A stretch of DNA of 64,000 nt, from positions 1-64,000 of the forward strand of contig JAIEPH010000019.1 in NCBI GenBank assembly GCA_019749805.1, read 5' to 3'. Below the pieces are notes generated by a model, which searched no databases, was not told the origin of the DNA, and worked only from the letters and a program-made list of their open reading frames with translations. The stretch's first letter is position 1; each line of letters starts with the position of its first letter. Positions 8,769 to 15,835 of this stretch are shown piece by piece. The translations under genes were made by a program, and so were the position numbers. The stretch comes from Mycobacteriaceae bacterium (GTDB lineage: Bacteria > Actinomycetota > Actinomycetes > Mycobacteriales > Mycobacteriaceae).

Positions 8769-9760
8769 CAGGAGCTCCTGTATTCCGCGGCGATCACCGC
8801 GCGATGCTCCGCAGCCCCACCCAGCAGCAGTTCACCGGCCTTGGCTCGCTTCAGCGCGAACTGCAGGTCGTTCTCCCACGTGAATCCCATGGCGCCGAAC
8901 AGCTGCAGACCGTGGCGGAACACCAGCGCCTGCGCCTCCCCCGCCGACGCCTTCGCCATTGCCGCGGCAAGCCGGCGCCGAGGGTCGTCGGCGGCGATGG
9001 TCAAGGCGGCGAAGTAGGACAGCGCGCGGGCACGCTCGGTCGCGACGTGCATGTCGACGGCCTTGTGTTGCACGGCCTGAAAGGTTCCGATCGCCACACC
9101 GAACTGCTGACGCTGCTTCACGTGCTCGAGCACCAGATCGAGGATGCGTTGGCAGGCGCCGACTGTCGTGATGGCCATGCCGGTGAGGGCCACGTGCCGG
9201 GCCTTTTCGGCGTCGACGCGGACGCGGTCGGTGTCGGGGACGTGCGTACCGGCGAAGGTGACCTCCGCGACGTGCAGGACCGGATCGAAGACGTCGCTGC
9301 GCCGGGTGGCGGCCTCACCGGCGTCGACGACGAAGACCCCCGCCTCGGTGACCACCGCGAGCTTCTCCGCGCGGTCACCATCGAGTACGTGATGCGCCGT
9401 CCCATTCAGGACCCAGCCGTTGGGGTCGCGATGAGCGGTCACCCCGCTGTACACGGCCGTGCCGGCCAGCTGCGGATCGAACCGGTCACCGGCGAGCGGC
9501 GCGAACTGGGTCAATGTCGCCAGAAACGGGGTCGGATCGGTGGCGCGGCCCAATTCCTCGGCCACGATCGCGAGTTCGACGGCGTTCTCCGGATCGTTGA
9601 GCTCGGTCCAGCCCGCGTCGACGTAGGTCTTCCACAGCGGCATGGAGTCTTCGCCGTTCTCGGCGATTCCGCGAACGAGCGACGCCGGGCAAGCCTTGGT
9701 GACCGCGTCCCGCACGGTCTCCTGCCACAGCCGCTGATCGGCGTCGAATTCCAGTAACAC
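8768..9760 (-). CDS. Acyl-CoA dehydrogenase, short partner of a pair
   Basis: A 330-residue, shortened acyl-CoA dehydrogenase, typical of the smaller subunit of heteromeric mycobacterial FadE enzymes. The N-terminal helical domain, a degenerate middle domain and the C-terminal block QLFGAMGFTWENDLQFALKRAK are visible. First gene of the minus-strand operon: GTG start with GGGAGG six bases upstream, facing a 286-bp divergent promoter region carrying two GAGAAY-N3-ATTCTY palindromes. Its stop overlaps the larger partner's start. Probably acts with it on a bulky acyl-CoA. Confidence 0.88.
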   Translation of the reverse strand: MLLEFDADQRLWQETVRDAVTKACPASLVRGIAENGEDSMPLWKTYVDAGWTELNDPENAVELAIVAEELGRATDPTPFLATLTQFAPLAGDRFDPQLAGTAVYSGVTAHRDPNGWVLNGTAHHVLDGDRAEKLAVVTEAGVFVVDAGEAATRRSDVFDPVLHVAEVTFAGTHVPDTDRVRVDAEKARHVALTGMAITTVGACQRILDLVLEHVKQRQQFGVAIGTFQAVQHKAVDMHVATERARALSYFAALTIAADDPRRRLAAAMAKASAGEAQALVFRHGLQLFGAMGFTWENDLQFALKRAKAGELLLGGAAEHRAVIAAEYRSS

Positions 9761-9802
9761 GTGTGGCCTCCCGAGGACCTCGTCACTACGTCGTGGGTTG
9801 GG

Positions 9803-9821
9803 ACGAGAATAACATTCTCGT
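9803..9821. promoter_or_regulatory. Palindromic operator, site 1 of a four-site family
   Basis: ACGAGAAT-AAC-ATTCTCGT, a perfect 8-bp inverted repeat in the divergent region between the acyl-CoA dehydrogenase operon (minus) and the amidohydrolase operon (plus). The 15-bp core at 9805-9819 matches sites at 9929, 25296 and 62832. It lies 43 bp upstream of the minus-strand start, consistent with control of that promoter. Regulator unknown; TetR-type is most likely from shape. Confidence 0.7.
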
Positions 9822-9928
9822 TAGATGCTGTAACCGTTCTCTGGATTCGACTACCTCGTTTCACGGCCGGGGCGCCAAGCGACTGACCAGCGCACACCCT
9901 GACCTGCGAAGAAGTAAGCGTTCCGCTG

Positions 9929-9943
9929 GAGAACAAGATTCTT
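9929..9943. promoter_or_regulatory. Palindromic operator, site 2 of a four-site family
   Basis: GAGAAC-AAG-ATTCTT matches the consensus GAGAAY-N3-ATTCTC except for its last base. It lies 104 bp upstream of the amidohydrolase start at 10047, nearer the plus-strand promoter, whose possible -10 is TATATG around 9972. Two sites in one divergent region suggest each faces one promoter. Confidence 0.6.
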
Positions 9944-10046
9944 GCCTTTGAAGAACAAGCCTTTACTATGGCTATATGTCCGGTGCCCGCGCATGTCACA
10001 GCCCGTCATGCGCTCCGGCCACCCGGATGGACATCGGAGGCCTTGA

Positions 10047-11141
10047 GTGAACACACTTCCCGAGGAGAGCCACCTCGGTAAGACACCCGTGATCGATGCC
10101 AGCGTGCACATCTTCAGCAAGTCGAACAAGGACCTGCGCGGCTTCATGCGCGAGCCGTTCAAGAGCCGCGGATTCCCGGACTACGAGATGGACTGGTACG
10201 GCGCCCCCGGCGGCGAGTACGCCCCCAATACCGAAGGCGAACGCCGCTATCCCGGATCGGACCCCGAGTTCGTCGGCCAGCAGCTCTTCGAAGAACGCGG
10301 CGTCGACATCGCGATCCTGCACCCCATGACGCGTGGGATCATGCCCGACCGCCATCTCGGCACCGCGATCGCGGCGGCGCACAACGAGCTCATGGTGTCC
10401 CGCTGGCTCGAAGACAATTCGTACGCCGATCGGTTCCGCGGCACGATCCGGGTCAATCCCGACGACGTCACCGGAGCGCTACGCGACATCGCGAAATACG
10501 CCGACCACCCACGCGTGGTACAGATCGGCGTCCCGCTGCAGTCGCGAGAGCTCTACGGCAAACCTCAGTACTGGCCGCTGTGGGAAGCGGCCGCGGCAGC
10601 GAATCTTCCGGTCGCGGTGCATATCGAGGTCGGAGCGGGCGTTCAGTACGCGCCGACACCGAATGGGGTTCCCAGGACCTACGAGCACTACGTCAGCTTC
10701 ATGGCGCTGAACTTTCTCTATCACCTCATGAACCTGATCGTCGAAGGGGTGTTCGAGAAGATGCCCACGCTGAAGTTCGTTTGGGCCGACGGGGCCGGTG
10801 ACCTACTGACGCCATTCATGTGGCGGATGGACTGCTTCGGTCGCCCCCACCTCGAGCAGACTCCGTGGGCGCCGAAGATGCCCAGCGATTACCTGCCCGG
10901 CCACACCTACTTCATCCAGGGCGCGATGGACGGGCCCGGCGATGTCGAATTCGCCGGTGAATGGCTCGACTTCACCGGAAAGGACGACATGGTGATGTAC
11001 GGATCGAGCTATCCGCACTGGCAACTCAACGAGCTGACGGTGCCCAGTTCGTACTCGGCGGAACAGCGCGACAAGCTCTGCTGGCAAAACGCCGCACAGC
11101 TGTACGGCATAGACGTCGGGGCCGGCGTCAGCGCACAGTAA
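10047..11141 (+). CDS. Amidohydrolase-fold protein with altered metal site
   Basis: A 364-residue protein of the amidohydrolase_2 group (ACMSD / resorcylate-decarboxylase relatives), which cleaves C-C or C-N bonds. The fold is clear (AVHIEVGAG, VWADGAGDLLTPFMWRMD, YGSSYPHW), but metal ligands differ. The first motif is D17-A-S-V-H21, with Ser where the first ligand normally stands. The catalytic Asp of the usual SDYPH motif is Ser321. The downstream paralogue (11168) keeps both. It may be a non-catalytic partner or use different chemistry. GTG start with GGAGG seven bases upstream. First gene of an operon with a second amidohydrolase, a Rieske ferredoxin and a hydrolase. Confidence 0.8.
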   Translation: MNTLPEESHLGKTPVIDASVHIFSKSNKDLRGFMREPFKSRGFPDYEMDWYGAPGGEYAPNTEGERRYPGSDPEFVGQQLFEERGVDIAILHPMTRGIMPDRHLGTAIAAAHNELMVSRWLEDNSYADRFRGTIRVNPDDVTGALRDIAKYADHPRVVQIGVPLQSRELYGKPQYWPLWEAAAAANLPVAVHIEVGAGVQYAPTPNGVPRTYEHYVSFMALNFLYHLMNLIVEGVFEKMPTLKFVWADGAGDLLTPFMWRMDCFGRPHLEQTPWAPKMPSDYLPGHTYFIQGAMDGPGDVEFAGEWLDFTGKDDMVMYGSSYPHWQLNELTVPSSYSAEQRDKLCWQNAAQLYGIDVGAGVSAQ

Positions 11142-11167
11142 GAGAAGACTTCGTTAAGGGAGGCACC

Positions 11168-12310
11168 ATGACGGTCACAGTGAACGAGCGAAAGCCCGCC
11201 GCGGAGCGCATCGCGGTTCGCTGCGTCGACTCCGATATGCATCCGACGCCCAGGGCCGGCGAGCTGACGCCGTACATCCCCGAGCCATGGCGCAGCAAGT
11301 ACTTCCTGACGCGCCGGGTCGGCGACCAGATCTACTACGACGCACCCGACTATGCGCACGCGTATGCGATGCGGGTGGACACGTTCCCGTCGGACGGCAA
11401 CTTCGCGGGCAGCGACCCCGACCTGGCGTTCAAGCAGCTGATCATGGAGGCCGGCGCCGACATCGCCATCCTAGAGCCCGCGGCTTACCCGGCGCGCTTT
11501 CCCGAGGTGAACCATGCGATGAACTGCGCGCTGAACGACTGGCAGGCCAATCACTGGCTGGACAGTCACAACAATTGGCATGAACGCTGGCGGGGTTCCG
11601 TCTGCGTTGCGATCGAAACTCCAGACGACGCCGCCCGCGAGATCGACAAATGGGCCGGCCACCCCTATATGGGGCAGGTCCTCATCAAGGCCGAGCCGCG
11701 CCCGCCGTGGGGCGATCCGAAATACAACCCGATCTGGGAAGCCGCCACCCGCAACGACATCACCGTGAGTTGCCACCTGTCGCGCAGCCACCACGAGGAA
11801 CTGCCGATCCCGCCCGTCGGATTTCCGAGCTACAACCACGATTTCATGGTCACCTACTCGCTGCTGGCCGCGAACCAGGTGATGAGCATGATTTTCGACG
11901 GCCTCTTCGACCGGTTCCCGACACTGCGAATCGTGTTGGTGGAGCACGCATTCACGTGGATCCTGCCGCTGATGTGGCGGATGGACGCGATCTACGAAGC
12001 CCGCAAGTCGTGGCTGGACATCAAGCGCAAGCCGTCGGAGTACGTCAAGGACCACATCAAGTTCACCACCCAGCCGCTGGACTACCCCGAGGACAAGACC
12101 GAGTTGACCCGGGCGTTCGAGTGGATGGAGTGCGAGAAGATCCTGCTGTTCAGCAGCGACTATCCGCACTGGACGTTCGACGACCCCCGCTGGCTGGTCA
12201 AGCACCTGCCCGAGCACGCCCGCGAGGCGGTGATGTTCCGCAACGGCATCGCGACATACCACCTGCCAGAGACGGTTCCGGCCCTCGAGGGCCAGGTGCG
12301 GGTGTTCTGA
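11168..12310 (+). CDS. Amidohydrolase family protein (TIM barrel)
   Basis: A 380-residue amidohydrolase_2-type enzyme with an apparently intact metal site: D21-S-D-M-H25 near the N-terminus, a His-containing SCHLSRSHHE strand in the middle, VLVEHAFTWILPLMWRMD, and LLFSSDYPHW carrying the catalytic Asp. Expected to decarboxylate or hydrolyse a ring-cleavage or carboxylated cyclic intermediate; the substrate is not known. ATG chosen because it follows AGGGAGGC. The gene begins 26 bp after the degenerate paralogue, so the two may form a mixed oligomer (inference). Confidence 0.85.
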   Translation: MTVTVNERKPAAERIAVRCVDSDMHPTPRAGELTPYIPEPWRSKYFLTRRVGDQIYYDAPDYAHAYAMRVDTFPSDGNFAGSDPDLAFKQLIMEAGADIAILEPAAYPARFPEVNHAMNCALNDWQANHWLDSHNNWHERWRGSVCVAIETPDDAAREIDKWAGHPYMGQVLIKAEPRPPWGDPKYNPIWEAATRNDITVSCHLSRSHHEELPIPPVGFPSYNHDFMVTYSLLAANQVMSMIFDGLFDRFPTLRIVLVEHAFTWILPLMWRMDAIYEARKSWLDIKRKPSEYVKDHIKFTTQPLDYPEDKTELTRAFEWMECEKILLFSSDYPHWTFDDPRWLVKHLPEHAREAVMFRNGIATYHLPETVPALEGQVRVF

Positions 12311-12311
12311 G

Positions 12312-12701
12312 TTGGAAGAGCAGAAGACGCCCCGGCTTGCGCAAGGGCGCGAACACGTCGTCGCCACCGTCGACGAGATCCCGCCGGGCACACACAAACT
12401 GGTGCCCATAGGCCGGCACGGCGTCGGCGTCTACAACGTCAACGGCACGTTCTACGCCATCGCGAACTACTGCCCGCACGAGGGCGGTCCGCTGTGCTCG
12501 GGCCGTCCGCGCGGCCGCACGATCGTCGACGACGACGTTCCGGGCGACGCGGTGATGGTGCGCGACCTCGAATTCATCTACTGCCCTTGGCACCAATGGG
12601 GTTTCGAACTGGCGACGGGCACGACCGCGGTCAAACCCGAGTGGAGTATCCGGACCTATCCAGTCCGGATCGTGGGCAACGATGTGATGGTGCAGGCATG
12701 A
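12312..12701 (+). CDS. Rieske [2Fe-2S] ferredoxin
   Basis: A 129-residue Rieske-domain protein. Ligands are C54-P-H56 (CPHEGGPLC) and C91-P-W-H94 (CPWHQWGF), the standard Cys-His / Cys-His set, separated by a rather long loop. Length fits a stand-alone electron-carrier ferredoxin rather than an oxygenase. It could feed the Rieske oxygenases encoded at 26.6-33 kb or another oxygenase. A TTG start immediately after the amidohydrolase stop is the best in-frame choice but is not certain. Its stop overlaps the hydrolase start (ATGA). Confidence 0.88.
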   Translation: MEEQKTPRLAQGREHVVATVDEIPPGTHKLVPIGRHGVGVYNVNGTFYAIANYCPHEGGPLCSGRPRGRTIVDDDVPGDAVMVRDLEFIYCPWHQWGFELATGTTAVKPEWSIRTYPVRIVGNDVMVQA

Positions 12702-13606
12702 CGACAACTGAGCCCGCCGGCCTGCAGCTCAAGCCCGGCGAAAAGATCTTCGAATACAAGGGCGGCCGAGTCGTCTACGAAATCCTCGGCGAAGAAGGTG
12801 AATTCATCGCCCTGACACCGGGAGGCCGCTTCAGCAAGGACATCCCGGGGCTACGGCCGTTGGCGGAGGCGCTGGCCGAAGGCGGCTACCGGGTCCTGCT
12901 GTGGGACAGGCCGAACTGTGGCAAGTCGGACGTGCAGTTCTACGGCAAGAGCGAATCACACATGCGCGCCGAGACTCTGCACGCGTTGATCACCGGACTC
13001 GACGTCGGTCCGTGCATCATCGCGGGCGGGTCCGGCGGGGCACGCGACTCCATGCTGACGACGATGCTCTACCCGGCGATCGCGCGAAAACTGGTGGTGT
13101 GGAACATCGTCGGCGGGGTCTACGGTTCGTTCGTGCTTGGCGGGCACTATGTCGTGCCCAGCATCCTGGCCGCCAAGGGCATGGGCGTGGAGGGCCTGCT
13201 CCACGTCGCCGAGTGGAAGGAGCGCATCGCTGAGAACCCGGACAACGAGGCACGGTTCCGGGCACTCGACGTCGACGAGTTCCTCAAGCTGATGCGGCGC
13301 TGGCTCAACGCTTTCGTGCCCAAGCCGGGCCAGACCATCCCCGGCGTCGAAGACGAGATGTTCGACAACATCACCATTCCGACATTGATCATCCGCGGCG
13401 GTGAGAACGATTGGGACCATCCCAAGCGCACCTCGCTGGAGGTGAGCTGCCTGATCAAGGGTTCCAAGTTGATCGATCCGCCATGGCCGGAAGACGCCTG
13501 GGAACGTGCCGGTGAGAGGTTTGCTGCCAGCGGCGGGAAGAACTTCTGCCTGTTCGACACCTGGGTGCAGGCCGCGCCCGCCATTCTCGAGTTCCTGGAC
13601 GACTGA
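12698..13606 (+). CDS. Alpha/beta hydrolase
   Basis: A 302-residue alpha/beta hydrolase. The oxyanion region is TPGGRFSKD, the nucleophile elbow is G-G-S112-G-G, LLWDRPNCGKSD follows strand beta-4, and a late Asp (IRGGENDWDHP) and C-terminal region complete the fold. It resembles C-C bond (meta-cleavage-product) and ester hydrolases. The ATG overlaps the Rieske ferredoxin stop, so the upstream extension of the frame is discarded. Ends the amidohydrolase operon; a 119-bp convergent gap follows. Confidence 0.83.
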   Translation: MTTTEPAGLQLKPGEKIFEYKGGRVVYEILGEEGEFIALTPGGRFSKDIPGLRPLAEALAEGGYRVLLWDRPNCGKSDVQFYGKSESHMRAETLHALITGLDVGPCIIAGGSGGARDSMLTTMLYPAIARKLVVWNIVGGVYGSFVLGGHYVVPSILAAKGMGVEGLLHVAEWKERIAENPDNEARFRALDVDEFLKLMRRWLNAFVPKPGQTIPGVEDEMFDNITIPTLIIRGGENDWDHPKRTSLEVSCLIKGSKLIDPPWPEDAWERAGERFAASGGKNFCLFDTWVQAAPAILEFLDD

Positions 13607-13725
13607 TGGGCAGACATCGGACACCAACCGTCGCATGGGCCCCCGCGCAAGCTTCGGACGTGCGGATTGATACACCCTCGACGGCGAGCCGCGTACGAAA
13701 TCGCACCTTCGCGCCGGGGTGGGCG

Positions 13726-14199
13726 CTAGATAGTGCGGATGTGCACTTCGCAGTTGAGCGACGCCTCCAGGGCGGTGTGCACGCGACTCTCGGGCACCCG
13801 CTCGAGGTCGGACTTGCGCAGCGTCACATGGATCACGTCCCACCCGTCGTCACCGGCGACGCGTTCGATTTCGCCGGTGAGCCCCAATCCGGCGAGCACG
13901 CCGTGCGCGTCGTCGTCCGTGCCCCTGCTGATGAAAGTAAGCACACCGGGCACCGGTTTCGTGCCGAAAGCCCTGGCGCACAAACTCACCGCGATGCGTT
14001 CGAGCTCGGCGACATCGTCACCAGCGATCAACAGTTCGACCTCACGTCGTTGCGGCGGAAGGCCGGCGAGGTTGTTCTCCACCACGTCGACGCCCGCTGC
14101 ACCGGCCGATTCGCGGAGGCGCGCCATGCCATCGCTTAACTGTGCGGGCGCGAGTTCGCCGGCCAGATCCACGCCGACGCGCACCACGGCAGTTCTCAT
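13726..14199 (-). CDS. Conserved protein of unknown function
   Basis: A 157-residue soluble protein that I cannot assign. It begins MRTAVVRVGVDLAGE and contains two apparent repeats of a small alpha/beta unit with strand-like stretches (VELLIAGDD, GVLTFISRGTDDD, WDVIHVTLRK). The ATG at 14199 is only 30 bp from the divergent ATG of the NuoF-like gene, and TAGGCT (14212-14207) lies seven bases upstream, which fits a leaderless transcript. Much longer antisense frames exist on this strand but are shadows of the NuoF-like gene. It runs convergently towards the hydrolase at 12698. Confidence 0.6.
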   Translation of the reverse strand: MRTAVVRVGVDLAGELAPAQLSDGMARLRESAGAAGVDVVENNLAGLPPQRREVELLIAGDDVAELERIAVSLCARAFGTKPVPGVLTFISRGTDDDAHGVLAGLGLTGEIERVAGDDGWDVIHVTLRKSDLERVPESRVHTALEASLNCEVHIRTI

Positions 14200-14229
14200 G
14201 CCCGCCAGCCTATCCAGCGGTGCGACGCG

Positions 14230-15531
14230 ATGACCTTCACCGCAACCGAACTCACCATCGCCACGTGGCCAGGGTGTACGCCGCGACTGTTGCGGCCCAC
14301 CCAGGTGAAAGGTGAGGAGCTCGCAGAGTATGTGCAGGCCGGCGGCTACCGGCCGCTGACGGACGCGGACGCATTGCTGGAGCAGGTCGACCTGTCCGGT
14401 CTGCTCGGGCGCGGTGGCGCCGCCTTCCCGCTGGGGACCAAGCTGCGTACGGTGCGCGACGCCGGACGCCGCGGCGTCCAGACGGTCATCGTCGCGAACG
14501 GCGAGGAGGGCGAGCCGGCTTCGGTGAAGGACCGCTGGCTGCTGCGCAACCGGCCGCATCTCGTGCTGGACGGCCTGCGCCTGGCCGCCGCCATGATCAA
14601 CGCGAGCCGCGCGTATGTGTATGTCTCCGACGAACAGTCGGCCGTCGCGGTGACCAGTGCTCTGTCGGAACTCGATCCCCAGATGTTCGATGCGACAGAC
14701 GTCGCGGTGATCAGCGTCGAACCCGGGTACGTCGCGGGTGAGGAGACCGCCGCGGTACGCCGCATCAACGGCGGACCCGCAAAGCCGACCGACAAACCAC
14801 CCCGGCCGTTCGAGGAGGGAGTGTCGGGCTTGCCGACCACGGTCAGCAATGTCGAGACCCTGGCGAACCTGCCCCATATCCACGAGCGCGGTGCTCAAAG
14901 CTTCCGCGCGGTCGGTACACCGATGTCGCCGGGTACGTTCCTGGCGACGATCACGGGCAGCGGGAAGCCCGCAGCGCTGTACGAGATACCGCACGGCGCC
15001 GCGTTTTCCGAACTGCTGACATTGCACGGAGTGCCGAAGGACTCGGTGCGCGGAGTGTTGATGGGCGGCTATTTCGCCGGTTTGGTGAACACCGACATCC
15101 TCGACGCGACACTCGACCATGAAACGATTCGCCGACTCGGCAGCGGCCTTGGCTGCGGTGCGATCTCGATTCTCACTGACGACTGCCCCGTCGCCGTCGC
15201 AGCGTCGGTGATGTCGTACTTCGATCGGGAGAACGCCGGCCAATGCGGATCGTGCTTCAACGGCACGGCCGCCATGGCGGCCGTCGTCTCGGCACTGCGC
15301 GACGGAGCGGCGACCCAGGAGGACGTCACGCGCCTGGAGCGCTGGTCGGTGGTACTGCGTGGCCGCGGCGCATGCGGCACCCTCGACGGCGCCACGAACG
15401 TCGCCGCAAGCCTGATGCGCCATTACCCGCAGCTGATCACCAGCCACCTCGCCAACGAGTGCCCGTCCTGCCGCGCCGGCGCGTTCAACGAGATGCGGCC
15501 TTACGAAGTGGAGGCGGTGGGACATGAGTGA
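14230..15531 (+). CDS. NuoF-like NADH:acceptor flavoprotein
   Basis: A 433-residue relative of the NADH-binding subunit of complex I. The FMN/NADH motifs GRGGAAFPLGTK (about 58-69) and ANGEEGEPASVKDR are clear. The [4Fe-4S] region is atypical: C339-G-S-C342-F-N-G lacks the third Cys of the usual CGxCxPCR, C382 is in GACGTLDG, and an extra pair C411/C414 follows near the C-terminus. It probably takes electrons from NADH and passes them to the ferredoxin encoded next (8-bp overlap), which could supply a P450. Stand-alone use outside complex I is inferred from context; no other nuo genes are present. Confidence 0.82.
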   Translation: MTFTATELTIATWPGCTPRLLRPTQVKGEELAEYVQAGGYRPLTDADALLEQVDLSGLLGRGGAAFPLGTKLRTVRDAGRRGVQTVIVANGEEGEPASVKDRWLLRNRPHLVLDGLRLAAAMINASRAYVYVSDEQSAVAVTSALSELDPQMFDATDVAVISVEPGYVAGEETAAVRRINGGPAKPTDKPPRPFEEGVSGLPTTVSNVETLANLPHIHERGAQSFRAVGTPMSPGTFLATITGSGKPAALYEIPHGAAFSELLTLHGVPKDSVRGVLMGGYFAGLVNTDILDATLDHETIRRLGSGLGCGAISILTDDCPVAVAASVMSYFDRENAGQCGSCFNGTAAMAAVVSALRDGAATQEDVTRLERWSVVLRGRGACGTLDGATNVAASLMRHYPQLITSHLANECPSCRAGAFNEMRPYEVEAVGHE

Positions 15532-15835
15532 CGGCTTGCGAATCCGGCTCGATCGGACTCTCTGCGACGGCTTCGGCATCTGCGCCAAGCACGCCCCGGG
15601 GTACTTCTCGCTCGACGACTGGGGCTACGCATCGCTGATCGGCGATGGCACAGTGCCCGAGAAGGATCGCGACGCAGTCATGCGCGCGCTGCTCGATTGC
15701 CCGGTCCACGCCATCATCTACCTGGGTGAGCACCGGCCCTCAGGCGACGGAGCGGCGCACCCCGATGTGCAAGAGTCACCCGAGCCGGACCCGAAAAACA
15801 ACGGCAGCGAGGCAATTTCGGAGTTCGTCAGGTGA
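15524..15835 (+). CDS. Small ferredoxin (P450-type, Phe variant)
   Basis: A 103-residue ferredoxin with C14-x5-C20 and C59-P, the arrangement of mycobacterial [3Fe-4S]/[4Fe-4S] ferredoxins that serve P450s. The variable position that would give the fourth ligand is Phe17 (CDGFGIC). The C-terminal 30 residues are a polar tail absent from the other two ferredoxins here. The start overlaps the NuoF-like stop by 8 bp and the stop overlaps the next start by 4 bp, so the three proteins are probably made together. Likely partner: the NuoF-like flavoprotein. Confidence 0.87.
   Translation: MSDGLRIRLDRTLCDGFGICAKHAPGYFSLDDWGYASLIGDGTVPEKDRDAVMRALLDCPVHAIIYLGEHRPSGDGAAHPDVQESPEPDPKNNGSEAISEFVR

Noticed and set aside
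9805-9819. KstR-type operator
   Set aside because: The palindrome has odd (15-bp) spacing and lacks the AACNNGTT core expected of KstR sites, so KstR control is not claimed.
13726-15588. A 620-codon minus-strand open frame
   Set aside because: Most of it is antisense to the NuoF-like gene and ferredoxin, which have clear motifs. Only the last 157 codons, from ATG 14199, look like a real gene.
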